A DNA stretch of 64,000 nucleotides, from positions 4,729,113 through 4,793,112 of the forward strand of contig NC_092706.1 of the NCBI RefSeq assembly GCF_964275005.1, written 5' to 3'. Made by a program: the position numbers and the translations under genes. Shown in pieces: positions 1-13,214 of this stretch; position 1 is the first letter of the stretch; each line of letters begins with the position of its first letter. Below the pieces are notes generated by a model that worked only from the letters and a program-made list of their open reading frames with translations, was not told the DNA's origin and searched no databases. Source of the DNA: Diadema setosum. Lineage: Eukaryota; Echinodermata; Echinoidea; Diadematoida; Diadematidae.

Positions 1-666
1 GACACTCACACACAAGCACATTTACACCATCTCATGCACCATGTCACGCCTACAAATCCACATTATCAATCTACACCCAAGCAATCATCTATTAAGTTCA
101 CCCTTTTTCTGTTACTCCGTCTGTACCATATTGTTAAGATATTTGTGCGTAAAAAAAAAAAAAAAAAAATCAATTCACTTGTCGGAGTTTTTTGTTTGTT
201 TGTTTATACGTGCTTATACACCTATTCCCTTTTGTACGTTTTTTTCGGTATGTGTATAATATTTCTATAATGATCAAGCTTTGATTTGTCGAGTTGAATT
301 TAAAGTTCAGCATTTATTTACATTTCATTTTATTTGTTTGTTTGCTTTGTGACTTTTTTAGGAGGGCTATTCTGATTTAAAATTTCAGTGTTTTCCTTTG
401 TTGTTGTTTGATCAACCTTAAAAATGATGACTAAAAAGTTCCAAAGATATTGCACATTTTATATACAACCTCTTTGCAAGGCTCCAATTGATAGCGAGGG
501 AAATTTAGTTCTGATGTGTTCCCGATCTATATATCTGATTGAGGGAAGATGCACATCGACTGAGTCAGAATTCGTATATAATGAAAAGTGTTCTACAAAA
601 TGTAACTGGCATGTCTAAGATACCGACAGAGAGTTAAAAAACCTGTCAAATAAACAGTTAAGGACC

Positions 667-1056
667 TTAAAGGGCTCGTATAGTTTTGGTTGAGACCTAA
701 CTTCAGGTTTTTAACATTTTGGGGTGAGATAATGAGAAACCTCTTATGAAATATGACAGGGCATGTAATTCCAAAAGGAATCCAACGTTGATGTGATGAA
801 AATTGGTTATGAAATGGATGAGATACCCAAAACAGAGCAATACTAGTAAAGTGTGGGACCCACACTTTATTACGATTGCTTTGTTTTACTTTGTTTTTGG
901 ATGTCTCAGCCATTCCAAAACCGATTTTCATCAGATAAACTTTGAATTCCTCTTAGAATGGCATGCTCTGTACCATATCATAAGTGGTTTCTTGGTATCT
1001 CGCAAAAAGTTAAAAGCCAAATCCTCAGCTCCATCAATACTGTACCATCCCTTTAA
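667..1056. repeat. TTAA-ended foldback MITE, family A, copy 1
   Basis: The element starts TTAAAGGG and ends CCCTTTAA. Its two halves are an imperfect inverted repeat that meets near a short perfect hairpin (GTGTGGGACCCACAC-like) at about 849-865. Closely similar copies lie at 43284-43686 and 58656-59046. There is no transposase. The TTAA ends suggest mobilisation by a piggyBac- or Kolobok-type enzyme (inference). Small ORFs inside on both strands are shadows of the palindrome. Confidence 0.75.
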
Positions 1057-2754
1057 GTTGTAAAACATTTTGTACTTCTCTTATTATGGGTTTGCGTTTT
1101 TAAATTGATATCATTATCATTATTATTTCTTGTCTTCACTTAAGTATAAGGTTTTGAAGGGCACCCTCCGCATGACTTTTTAGAATTCACCTTGGGTTGC
1201 ACTTTTGGGCAAAGTATCATGAAAATCTTTTCATTTAATCGTTTTGATGCTCTCTTCAATGTGTGATTCATCTTAATATGTACAGGTTCTTTCACAACAA
1301 CCTGAAAAAAAAAATCGTCAGGTCGATCCCCTTTGATTCTTTTTTTTCTTCTTCTTCTTTCTTTCTTTCATTAATTGTCATTAGATCACTCTGGCAGCTA
1401 TGGGATTTCATTGTTTAATATTCTCATGTTCTGCCAACTATCATTATGATGACATGCAGTATACAGTAAGGGGTCTACTTGATGATATTATGTTTCTTCC
1501 ATGCCCCCCATGAGGGTCCGTATAAAAAATAAGATCATTGTCAGTTGTCCATTGTAAATATCATATTACTGTAGTATTCATTGTCAATCAAAATCTAGCG
1601 CTTGCGTGTGTGCCTGCAATGCCCCACCCCGGCCCCTGGATCCCTCCCCCCCCCCCCCATGCCCATCGCCCCGCCCCCCCCCCCCCCCCCCCCCTCACCC
1701 ACCCCACACGTACACATGCACACCACCACCACGGTGCTCCCACGAGCGTGATCTTGCGGGCTAGCTAGCTGCGCGGATAGCCCAGATTACTTGGTGTTAC
1801 AGCAGATGCGTGGCAGTTGGACTAATTTTCATACCAATCGAGGTACAACAATTAGCGGTAAGAATCTATACCTTGACATGACAATGACTTTGCATGGAAC
1901 CCATAACTAATGTTACATCTTTATACGAGAACAGTGGTAGCACGAAATGAATGGAACTGTCCCTCGCCTCGCATGCCGCCATATGACTGTTTAGTGTGTG
2001 TCCCATATATACATATTTGTGTGATGTGTCGATGATTAGGCCTCCACCACATTCACGCGAGAGTATTAAACATTTCGTCATCCTGTGCAATGCCAATGAT
2101 CGTAATCATGGAAATATGAATTTACTGTTGTTGATTGTGCCATGGATTGTCGCCACAGTGTTGCTATTTGCTATCCATGGAGTCTAGTTATGGAAATAAT
2201 TGTAAATGATAATTGTATGATTTTACCAACCCTCATTTAACATGTTTATAATTAGAACCTAGTCTTACTATTTATCTATTTATTCTTTTGAAGCAGTTTA
2301 CTAAGTTTACTAACAATGTTAGAATAAAACAGATGATTACCTCAAGGGAAGGTTATGTTTTCATCGGCGTTTGTTTGTGTGTTTGTGTCCAAAATAACTA
2401 TATTTGTTAATGGATTTAAATTAAACTTACACTAAAACTAAAATGTTACAGTACTGTTATCATATCATAGATCTCACAGGGCCAGGGAAGGTTGAGAATG
2501 ACACAAGTACCTTGCTTTGGTAATAAACGATTAAATTTGAAAATTTAGATGGCGTTACTTATGAGCAAATTATGGGCTGCTTGCTTTAGCCAGTTTGGTC
2601 TAGATACATGTTTATTGAAAGTGCATCTGCGGCATCCCAACCTTAGCTAGATACTCCTCTTCATCATTCATACATTAGCGCACTGTAAAAGAAATCTTCA
2701 TGAAAGCACTTTTTGGCACTCGTTCTGGTCAGATGAATTTCTCTGTGGAATCAA

Positions 2755-2756
<2 letters not shown>

Positions 2757-2796
<40 letters not shown>
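2757..2796. repeat. (CA)n microsatellite
   Basis: A perfect CA dinucleotide run of about 40 bp, about 335 bp upstream of the AAMP start codon. Confidence 0.95.
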
Positions 2797-2799
<3 letters not shown>

Positions 2800-3131
2800 G
2801 GTGTTACATAGATTATAGCAGACAAAATACTCTGAGTGATTTTTATTTAGTGCTTGTTTTCTAGCGCTGGGCAAAATGGGTGTAAATATCCACAACACAC
2901 CAATTTCCTCTTTTACAGTAGTCTTAAACACTCTTTGTATTTTGTGCATGAGAAGGTCTGAACTGAGGTAAGTCACCTAGAATCATCTATCCCTCTAAAA
3001 CCAGGATTGCTAAGTTTGAGACTAGACGAGACACCAAGTAGAAACAATTTCTACATATGTAAGTCATTACATGAAATGTCTGTAAATATTACTGTGCTTT
3101 CTTTCTCTCTCTTTTAAACAGATATTAAAGG

Positions 3132-6100
3132 ATGGATCCTAATCATAATGAAGGGGTGGATCCAAATCAAAATGACCAGCAAGAAGAAGATGAAGAGGTA
3201 GAAGTCATAGAAGATGATGGAAGCATGCCAGCTGGTTGGTATTTCATTTTCAACCTGAAACTGACATATGATGTTGACAAAGAATATAAACATTGTACCC
3301 TGTTCCATGGCACCCATATTTACAATTATGTGCACATATGTTTCATGAGGCCTGTGTAAGTGAGAGAAAAACAACCCCTAAATGGCTAAGATTACGGCCT
3401 TGTTTGTATCCATGTCGGAAGGTCTTTGTATGAATTAAAGAGAGAAAACTTGTGATGAATTTCAAACCACCTTAAAAGGAAAAAAAAAATCAGTCAATCA
3501 AAGCCTTTTATATGAGCTGTCTAGTGGTTGCATTGATGTTCTAAACAACAAAAGCAAAGATCCCAGTTTGAAGGCTCTTTCACTTGCTTTTAATCTGTTT
3601 GAATTAAGCTAAAAAGCCCCCTTCAAATAGTATAGAAAAAAAAAAAAACTTTAGTCCACAAAGTAATTGTGTTAACTTACAGTGATAACAAAATCATGCA
3701 TATAATGATCTAATCACATAACTGCCAAGCACATAAATACATGTATATTAAAATGTTACCAAAATATATTTCAAGATTAATGTCTTCTGTTCAGTAGATC
3801 CCTAATATTGTTTGCTAAAGTAACTTTGTTTCAGTAACTACATTCCTATCTTCAAGTGCCTAACTGCAGATCAATTTGCCTTTGGGTTAGGGTAAAGTGT
3901 AGAGAGTTGTAGATTGTTGAGATTGTGATCACAATTCTATCATTTCACAACCTAAGTGTTTACGGCAGTTATCCATATATGCATTCTGCTAACAAAATCC
4001 ATGCATGTTATGCATTCCCCATAGACTTGATAGCAGAAGAAATGGGTGACATGGACTTCTACGACTACGAAGGGGAGAACGAGGATGATGACGATGCAGA
4101 AGGGACTGAAGCCACGGAAGGAGATTCAGATGCTAATGCCAGGGACGATGCAGTAGCGAAGTTTGAAAGCCATTCCGGTCAGTGTCATTGTATTCTTATA
4201 ATATTTCGTCATCATTTGCATAAATACCACAAGTTAGAAGCAAGGATAATATATGTTCACACGATCTAAGAAAAATTGTTGCATATAAATGGCCATTTGA
4301 TACCAGGATATCAGTTTTGAGGCAAAAGTCAAGTGGATAATCATTTTATCATGAGTACTACTCAGAGGGTTAATAACCAAGGGAAAAAAGGGCAAGTTTG
4401 AAAATATTAGAGTTTCAGTCCAAATACTTATGTACTTACTGGTAGTATTTACTTCTGACCCTGTGCACTCACATATCTTCCTCAAGTCATTACATATTGA
4501 AATCATATCATCTTATCTGGTTTAATGACATATTGCCTTATTTATGTTGAAGCTCACTACCGAGGCAATTAACAACAAAGTCATAGGTGTGCATTTTAAT
4601 CCAGCACACAGCAGCCATTAGTAAAGGCTTTAAGTGCAGTGAGGTGATTACAAGTACTTATGTGCATGGATGCCAGCTATAACTGTCAGCACTCCTTTCA
4701 TCGCGCTCCAGGTTCGGTGTTCTGCTGCGACATCCATCCAGCCGGGGGCTTGCTGGCAGTCACAGGGGGTGAAGACGACAAGGCCTACATCTGGAGCACC
4801 ACGGACGGCGAGTCGGTCCTGGAATGCACAGGTGAGATCCGAGAGGGTACAGCTATTTTGCTACCCTGACTAGAAACAATGTCAGTAGCAGATCCAGAGG
4901 GGGGCGCACCAGGCGTGCGCCCCCCCCCCCCTTTATTTTTTGTACAAACAAAAGAATTTTTTAAACAAATTAAATGAAACGTGGAAGTAGCACCAGAAAT
5001 ATTTTTTGCAACCCCCCCCCCCCCCCTTCATTGAATTCCTAGATCTGCCCCTGAATTTGTACCTTTGATGAGTCAGATTGGCAGATGCTGGCTTGTTTGG
5101 CAGCCAAAGTATGTTTCATCATACACCGTAACAACTTTCCTAATCCATTATGTAGCAGATTTTTTTTTTTTTCGTAGGCACTATTAGTCAAATTTCCATA
5201 TGTGTGTTATTTACACATATTCATTTCATCACCCTCACATTACCAGTGTATCTGTTTGTGTTATCCTGTTGAGATGAGCTGATTGTGCTGTATCACTTGT
5301 TTCCCATAGACACCTGTCCGGGTATTCTCTGGATTAGTCTTCTATGGGTTAAAGGGGCATTCCAGACGATTTTCATAATTTCACATCATATAGTACATAA
5401 ATCGGCAGCTCCATGTATAGATTTGTGGAATTGTGGTCCTTGAGGAGAGAAACAATACTCTGAAAAATCTTAAAACAAATTACACTGACGATGACATAGG
5501 AGCCTAACATATTTCAGAAATGTAGCAGTGTAATTCCATTACAATACCACTTGCTTAACAAATTCACCTGTGTAGAATATATGCATGCCATCTAATTTTG
5601 TTATGCTTCCTTCAGCCCCAACTCATGCATTGTTGTGGTGAGACTGCCATGTCATCATCCTTGTTCATTGCAATTTGTTGTAAATTTTGAAAACATTCTT
5701 ATTCCTTAACCCAATCACTATAAATTCTGAAACTCTGTACTCGGTATAACTAATCTATACTTGTTCAAATGTGAAAGTCTGAAAATCATCCGGAAGTCTC
5801 CTCTAAAATCCTTGCTGAATTGTAAAAGTCATAGACTAGCGAGTTACTGGTATCGAAGATTGAGGGCTCCACTCCCAGTTACGTTTGAGGAGTGTGGACA
5901 CAGCATTAATTTCTATATCTTACTATAAGTCATCTGCACACTGTTACTTATCTCCCTTTGATGTCGCAGGCCACAACGACTCGGTGACCTGCGTCTGTTT
6001 CAGCCATGACGGAGAGCTGGTTGCCACGGGCGACATGAGTGGGCTCATCAAGGTGTGGAAGGTGTCCGCCAAGGATGAGATCTGGAGCTACGAGTGCTCG

Positions 6101-9100
6101 GACTTGGAGGTAAATTTATTACGCTCTCTTTCCTCTTCTTGTCCCTTTTTCTTAGTTTCCTTAACCATTTTCTTAGTGTTTCTTAAAGTTAAACAAGATT
6201 AAGTCCAATGATAAAATTATTTGCTAATATAAAGTATGATAAACGTTAAAAAAAAAAAGGGGGAAAAAAATCCAGGAAATACTTTCATATCATTGACCCG
6301 TAAGCAAAAGGGGAAACTTTGATGAAGCAATGAATTGACCGATGAGTTTTTTTTAAGAGTTGTATGAGTGTATGAATTCAAGTATCAATTGATTAGTGAA
6401 TAGACAAGGGAATAAATGAATCAGTAAACAGATTATCAATAAATGATTTGATAAAGAAATTTGAAATGTCTTGTTATTTCCTCCTTATTAGAAAGCTTCC
6501 TCATAGAAAGTGTGAAACATACATAAATGCCATGTATTCTTTTGTTAATAGGAGCATACATAATAAATAAGATGTGATTTTAGGATCATGCAATGTGAAA
6601 TAGCAACTTGATACATAATTTTGAAGTAAACGCTGAAAGTTTATTTTCAATAGATACAGTTTCTTGGTGTTGTGTTGTTCTTCTTATTCTTGTCCTGGTT
6701 TATCATAGTGCCAAAGAAAGAAAGAAATCATAACATTTTTTTTGTTCTTTATTGTTTGTTTTTTTGTTGTCAGTGGCTCACGTGGCATAGCAGTGCACCT
6801 GTTCTGCTGGGTGGGACTGTGGACGGAGACATCTGGATGTGGAAGGTTCCCTCTGGTGACTGCAAGATGATGCAGGGGCACGGCTGCCAGACCACATGTG
6901 GCAAATTATTCCCGGACGGTAAGGCTCAACATCTATCTCTACAGTCCCCTCGTTGCTGAGCGCTCTCGGTCATTAGCAAAAAGTTTGAAGGGTACCACTG
7001 GGGCAATGACTTTGTTTTTTAGAAGACAGAGAGAGCAGACATAATTTATTCCATATGTCATGAATGCAGAGCCATATTTACGTCTTGATAATTGATTGCA
7101 GATAATCAAACCTGTCTGTGTACTCCATCCAGATACTTTAATGAATTCAAAGTCATGTAAAGACTTTACGAAGAAGACAAATGAACTGGGAAAAAAATAT
7201 TGAAGTGAGTTGTTGAAGCTCTTTGCTCTTGTCTGAATAGGATGATAGACTGTTGAGCAACTGAACTTGCCACTATGGTTGGTATGTGTTATCACACTTG
7301 TTTGTCCTTACAGGAAAGAGATGCTGTGCTGGCTATGAGGATGGAACGGTCAAGGTTTGGGACCTCAAGCAGGCAACGGCCATCCATCACTTCAAAGGTC
7401 AGAGGTCATTTAGTCTCCCTTACAGGGCTCACACGGGTAAATAATTCCCCATAGAGACCTGTGTTAAAATTCAAATTTCAAAAAATTCTGTAAAATAGCT
7501 GGGAGAAATGAAGTGTTTCATCTTCACTAACCTGAATAAGTGAGATATTACCTTTCATCCATCAGATTGCCAGGGTGGGTTGTTCTGCTCTAATTCTGTC
7601 CAGGGGTCTGCAAAGCCAGACTACGAGTTCTTGTCACTCAAAAAATCACCTATTTTCCGTACACGTACCCAATGAAATATAGTCCCCTCAAATTCCATCA
7701 GAAAAGCTTTCATCTTCCAACCAAAATGCAGTTTGTAGAGGAATTCATACTCAATATCTACAGCTATTCAGTTTTTTGCCAAACTACATCATTGATTTTT
7801 AATTAATTTTTTTCTTCATTTATTTTGGTATCTTTGGTACGAATTTGTGAAGGGGTCTGGGACAGTCCATTTTATTTACAGGTGTGAGCCCTACAAGGAG
7901 AATTCTCCCCAAATGTTCATACAGTTTGGCAGATGTCTCCCCTCCCCTTCCCCCCCCCCCCCCAAAAAAAAAAGAAGATCTGATCACATGACAGTCATTA
8001 GCTCATCTGTAATTTGTTATCTTGTGGGCACCTTCATATATGGCTATGTTAATTACATAAATGCCATTGTAAAAAACTAAATGAAGTTGATCTGATATTT
8101 CAAATAGAAATAGGCTCACATTATGTAAAGAACAATTCTGCACAACCCTGTCTGAGTCCTGTACAGATGGTGCCATGTTTAGACATGTACTTCCAGGCAG
8201 AATGAATTGATCCCATATGGCAGTATTTTGGTGATTTTGTGAATGTATGAGTTTTGCAAAGGCATCATGCCAGCTATTTTCAGATACAATGTAAGCAACT
8301 TGAGGACTTCACATCTTAGATTACTGATTGGCGTTCAAACTGTCATACATTAATTTTCACTCAATAGCCACAATTTATTTTGTTTGAAACCAACTTTTCC
8401 TGTGTTTGTTCTTCTATTTTGATAACATTATCTCTCTTTTGATGGGCATTTTAGGGGATTAAGATGGTTTTACACATGTTTATAATGCTTAAAGATTCTG
8501 AATTATCTTAGTATCATCACTACCATTGTTGTCATTTGCAACATTCCCTAGAGAGAATAAGGCTATTCCACACAAGAAAGACTGAAATATGCCACAAGTC
8601 CATGAGCCTTCTCAGTCAGCATACTGTTCAAGTGGAAATTTTTTGCATATATCATGTGACAGGAAACTAGCATGAAAAATAAAGACATACAAATTTCTAG
8701 TTACCTATTGCTGTTGCTGAGCTGCTTGAAGAACTTGCTCAATTGCCATTATTGTTCACAAAATGAAAAAGGCATGAAATTGATTTTACCCAACTGAACA
8801 TGAAAATTTGATTGCATGAAAATTTCTGCTTTTACAATATGTGATCTAGTGATCAGAGATTTAACTCCTGAATCAGCACAGATTTACAGTAATGTCTTTA
8901 TCGTATTTGAGTTCTAACAAGCGACTTGCCATCATAACAATGTTAATGTCCACCGGTACGCAAGGAACGATTTTTCACAAAGATGATCCAATTTGCTTCC
9001 ATTGATACCATCACTAGGTGGGAGTGGTCACGAGGGAGGAGTAACAACGTTAGATTGTCACCATGACAACAACTTAGTACTGACGGGTGCGGTGGATGGA

Positions 9101-10946
9101 TCTTCCAAGCTTCTAAATAGCGGAACAGGAAAGGTAACTGGCTTTTCTATACCACATTATTGAACATGCCAAATAGTGCGCAAGCAGGATCTGTCATTAA
9201 TCACGACCTGTAAGACAATGTAACTTGTGGATGGAACACCAATATGCCGTATGCCTATACCACACCAACAGAATGAAAATTAACAATTTCAATATTTTCA
9301 ACGTCACTTCACTTTTACATTTGCTGGGAAATGGCAATGTTTTCTTTCACATGCTTTTTAGTTTGAATAGTGTATAATCTTTGTGGCATTTTGTTGTTGT
9401 TGTTGATTGGTTATCAAATGTCAGTAATACAATCTTTGCACCAAATCTTTTTCAGGTTTTAGCAACGTTTACCGCCGGGCCAGTCAATGAAGATATTGGA
9501 GAAACAAACTCGGTGGAATCAGTGGGTATTTCCCCCAGGTGAGTTGATGTTAAACATGCTAAGGCCTTTCGATTTATTATGAAGTCCTCAGAACTGGCAA
9601 TTCTCTTTTTTTTTACACGAAATTTCATTATAACCAAAGGGAATTTTGAACCATAGACTGTAATAATAATAATTTTTGGACCTGAATTTTCACTTTGTTG
9701 TAACAATTTGTTTGTTTGTTTTTATATATATATATCTGTGTTTTTGTTGTAATGGCAGTGCCAAATATAATCATTCTGACTCAGTTCTCTGGTCAGTGTA
9801 AAACAGTGGAGTGAAAGAATGCTTTTAATATGTATCTGTATGTAACACGTCCATCCCTTATGGGTTTCAGAGGCATGTGTGTTTTCACCTCATTGCCTGT
9901 CAACATGCCTGAGCGACCCAGACTCTGTCAACATGATTCCAGGAATTAAAGGGAAAAGATAATGGCATAATTGGTCCAGGTTCATTACATGACATGGAGA
10001 TGTGTAGATAAAATTTTATAAATTTTAGGCAAAAATCCTTTGGGTTTATAGGTCATGGTGGCAATTTTGAGTGAACTTGCATTTGTTTTTTGTTTTTTTT
10101 TTCAATTGATAACTTGATAAAGTGGTTATGTAATTTTGTAGGAAGGATAGAAGTACACAGTTACTTTTATTGCTTGACCAGGGTGAGAGGTTCAATCTTA
10201 GGAGCTGAGATCACAAAATTTTGTTCAAAATATCATTTTACAGCCAAAAGTTCAGCATGGGAGTATGAATGTTGGGATTCTAATTTGACTTGTTTTCTCT
10301 CTCTGAAACTCCTGTAAATTTCATTTTATTTTCCCACTATGTCATTGGAAGAAAAGACCAAATAACTTTTTTGCCCTTCCCTTCACAACATTTTCCAGCC
10401 AGTCCATGGCAGCCATTGGCTCCTTGAATGGAATTCTGAGCATCTGGGACATCCCTACCCAGAAACTCCGGCATAAGTGTCACCATGAGGTGGGTGTGTC
10501 ACCAAAATGACATGAGAGAGAGAAAGTGTACCACAGTGATGTTATTTCAACACAAATGTCGCCGTGGTAACCAGTTCCATAGGGCATAAGATTGACTTGA
10601 AAAATCATTCCAGCTAAAGGGACAGAATGTATTTATGGACATACCCTGCTATGACCGATGACTTTCATAGAATCAAATTCACCAACCATTCATCACAGAG
10701 ATTGGACAGACTAGTCAGCAACCTTTTCATGATTTCTCTTTATCCTTTGAGAATGGAAACAAACACAGGGCTGCTTGATGAAAAGCAGATTGGCAAAGAT
10801 GCATCCCCCCCCCCATGAAAAAAAAAAAAGAAGAAATGTTAGTGTTAGTGAGAACACACATTAACTTATTAGAGAATCATCACAAATGTCTTTACCAGAA
10901 TATGCATTCATCCAAAGCAGGAGGGTACAAATACTCCCCCCCCCCC

Positions 10947-10977
<31 letters not shown>

Positions 10978-11192
10978 GTAAGGATTCTACAACCTTCTGT
11001 TGAGTGTTTGTTTGAGTGTGATGTATGGTTCGATTCACTGCATTTGACCAGCCACCCCCTCCCCTCCCCCATAAAAACAAAACAAACATTCAGGACATTG
11101 TGTTTTATTGGCAATGCGCTCTTGTGGCATAATGTGTAATTTGTGTTACTTAGACGCAACTCACCTAGAAGCACTCAATATTGATAGTGATG

Positions 11193-11224
<32 letters not shown>

Positions 11225-12576
11225 GATGATGATACCAAGTAATTGTGTACATTTTTCAAACGAGTGTTGCTGTGATGGCAAGATATGATGTTTTAAAGAC
11301 TTCTATTAACAGTAATTAAATCTCCTTCCCTCCCCCTCCACCCTACCCACTCCTCTTTCCCCTCCCAGGCTGGCATTGTCCGCCTCAAGTGGGACCCAGA
11401 GAGCCCTATGGTTTTCACTGCCGGTCTGGACGGAGCGGTGAAGCTGTGGGACAGCCGGTCAGCTCAGTTGGTCTCATCATGGGTCGGACACCAAGGGGAG
11501 ATTCTGGATCTCGCCATAAGCAGGTCAGTTTGTTTGTTTGTTTGTTTGTTGTTAGTCTATTTCACCAGATTCATCATTCTTTGAGATATATGTGTACCTT
11601 ACCTTTGTACATTCTGAAGTTGTAAACATGTTTGTTCAGATCTTGCATTATATCAGCAAGTTTGATATTGCATCGGAAAGGTATCCACCACTAGAACTTT
11701 GCCATGATTTCCCAAGTATACAGACTTTTCCTGTCAGATGCAATTTTCCATCCTGCTACTAGACTGAATGCAGTGCAGAGGTACATAAAATGGTGACACA
11801 ACATTTGCTCTTGCAACAATTGCTCCAATCTTGTTTTCTAGAAGGAGTTAGGGCTAGGGTTGTACTATGGTTCTAGGTTTAGTTTGATTTGAGGATTAGG
11901 ATTAGGGTAAGCATTATGTTTGTAGCCAGAATTTATGTTTGGCTTAGTGTGCAGATATTTCATGGGTGCAATTGTCACAGGAGCAAAGGTCATGGAACCA
12001 CACAAAACATTGCATGTATCAGGCACCAAAGCTGACTCTGTTCAAAAACTCAAATTACTTTGAATTTAACACATATGAGATGACAGACGATGAAATCACT
12101 TGTCAGGAACAGCGTGTCTACACCTCACAGTTTTAAATGCTACATGTCAGGGAGGTTGTTTCAATCTCTTTGGATATAACATTCTGTATGCTCCCACCCT
12201 GCAGTCATAGCATTCTGTATATGCCGTATGTTTAGTGAGTGAAATTTTTTGTGAATCGGGACTTCCCAACAATTTTGTGAGTGGTTAAATTCACGATCAT
12301 CGAGTACAGTACTGAATGGAGAAATTTGTATGTGCACATCACATTCATATGGTGATCAGAGACAATATTTTTTAGTCTTTTTAATTTTCAAATAGCAACC
12401 GACTCGCAAAATTTGCCATACTGAAAACCTTACAAAAAATTGGGCATCTACAGTACATGTACATTATGATGTTTGTCGTTCTATTCCAATTGTTTTGCAG
12501 GGATGGCAACACAGTGGTGACGGCGTCCGGAGACACGTCAGCGAGAGTTTTCAAAGTCCAACAACCGGACAGATAA
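3132..12576 (+). CDS. AAMP: Angio-associated migratory cell protein (AAMP), WD40-repeat protein, 11 coding exons
   Basis: Coding exons: 3132-3234, 4025-4177, 4712-4831, 5970-6109, 6774-6918, 7314-7397, 9018-9133, 9456-9538, 10399-10489, 11369-11523, 12501-12576. Every join has GT-AG borders and a matching phase, giving 421 residues (human AAMP is about 434). An in-frame stop just upstream supports the 3132 start, whose context AAAGGATGG is good. Residues 1-80 are acidic, as in the family. The rest is a WD40 propeller with blades such as [14 protein letters not shown] (exon 3), GHNDSVTC...[14 protein letters not shown] (exon 4), [20 protein letters not shown] (exon 5), [13 protein letters not shown] (exon 6) and a C-terminal blade ending VFKVQQPDR. 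Exon 4-5 residues match human AAMP almost word for word. Family knowledge: AAMP is a cytosolic and membrane-associated scaffold linked to cell migration and to late 60S ribosome maturation (yeast Sqt1 is its relative). The gene looks complete. It lies tail to tail with CNPPD1. Confidence 0.95.
4883..5053. repeat. Short hAT-like MITE in AAMP intron 3
   Basis: Degenerate terminal inverted repeats: CAGTAGCAGATCCAGAG on the left and CTAGATCTGCCCCTG on the right. Two poly-C runs lie just inside. Ends of the CAGNGGCRGATC kind are common in non-autonomous hAT elements. I could not find a clear target duplication, so the superfamily is a guess. Confidence 0.55.
5347..5600. repeat. Possible TTAA foldback half-copy in AAMP intron 3
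   Basis: Begins GGGTTAAAGGGGCATTCCAG, which resembles the TTAAAGG ends of the foldback families elsewhere in the window. Just before it (about 5274-5350) is a diverged copy of the short hairpin repeat seen at 56444-56537, sharing the CCCATAGACACCTG core. The right boundary is not clear. Confidence 0.3.
7398..9017 (+). other. AAMP intron 6 (1.6 kb)
   Basis: The longest AAMP intron. It has a poly-C/poly-A tract at about 7948-7975. No exon, hairpin element or RNA gene is recognised in it. Confidence 0.6.
11187..11233. repeat. (TGA)n microsatellite in AAMP intron 9
   Basis: A near-perfect TGA/GAT trinucleotide run of about 47 bp, about 135 bp before the acceptor of AAMP exon 10. Confidence 0.9.
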
Positions 12577-12779
12577 TCACGAATGGGTCATCAACACCAC
12601 CAATTTTTGTCTTCTGAAGAGAGTTGGAAAACCCCTGTGACTCTGAACTCGGTGCACCAGTGATGATGGTGTTAGGTGCAGCAGTGGATTTTAGGAGAAG
12701 TGCTGGAGTGGTCGTACAGGAATGAAGAATGGCAAATGAGACCATGGTGAATACAGGATAAGCATTGTTGTGTACAGAG

Positions 12780-12987
12780 TCCTACACTCACACACACTCT
12801 TGTGGATAGACACATATACACACACAAAAAAACCAACCACCACACACACATACACACAGAAAAAGAAAAACACCAAACATATTCATTTGTACACACACTC
12901 ATACACATGCACACGCACTCATGCACTTGTACTTATGAGTACACACTCATGTGCGCACACACATTACCACACACAAGCAAACACATA
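12780..12987. repeat. CA-rich simple repeat tract in the AAMP 3' flank
   Basis: About 200 bp of interrupted CA/ACAC repeats mixed with CTCA and ACTTGT units, immediately before the TA-flanked MITE at 12998. The ORFs that cross it are low-complexity artefacts. Confidence 0.85.
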
Positions 12988-12997
12988 CACAAAGGAA

Positions 12998-13214
12998 TAC
13001 TGTAAAAGTGGATATTTTCGCGCGAGTAATTTTTCGCGCTCAAACGGGTAAGATGAGTTTCACATGTTTTTAAATCCGCGTAATCGGGACAATAACTACT
13101 GGAATATATTTGTGGTATACAGAAATGTTCGCATGCTTTTATTCTAACGCTATCTTCTGGTTGCGCGAAATGTGCGAAAATTTCCACTCGGCAAAAATTT
13201 CCACTTTTACAGTA
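12998..13214. mobile_element. TA-flanked mariner-like MITE
   Basis: A 217-bp element bounded by TA on both sides. Terminal inverted repeats are CTGTAAAAGTGGA on the left and TCCACTTTTACAG on the right. Subterminal sequence is rich in TTTTCGCG and CGCGAAA. A relative with CTGTAGGAGCTGAAATTTTCGCG ends lies at 55020-55216. There is no ORF. TA target sites and this end structure are typical of Tc1/mariner-derived MITEs. Confidence 0.8.

Larger units (their letters stand above)
1..3121. other. Upstream flank of AAMP, probably with an untranslated first exon
   Basis: No protein-coding exon is recognised here. The stretch holds a TTAA foldback repeat (667-1056), a poly-C and CpG-bearing patch near 1630-1780, and a CA microsatellite (2757-2796). 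A pyrimidine-rich splice acceptor ends at 3121, ten bases before the AAMP start codon. AAMP therefore very likely has a non-coding first exon somewhere in this stretch or further left. The CpG-bearing patch is one possible promoter area, but I cannot place the transcription start. Confidence 0.5.
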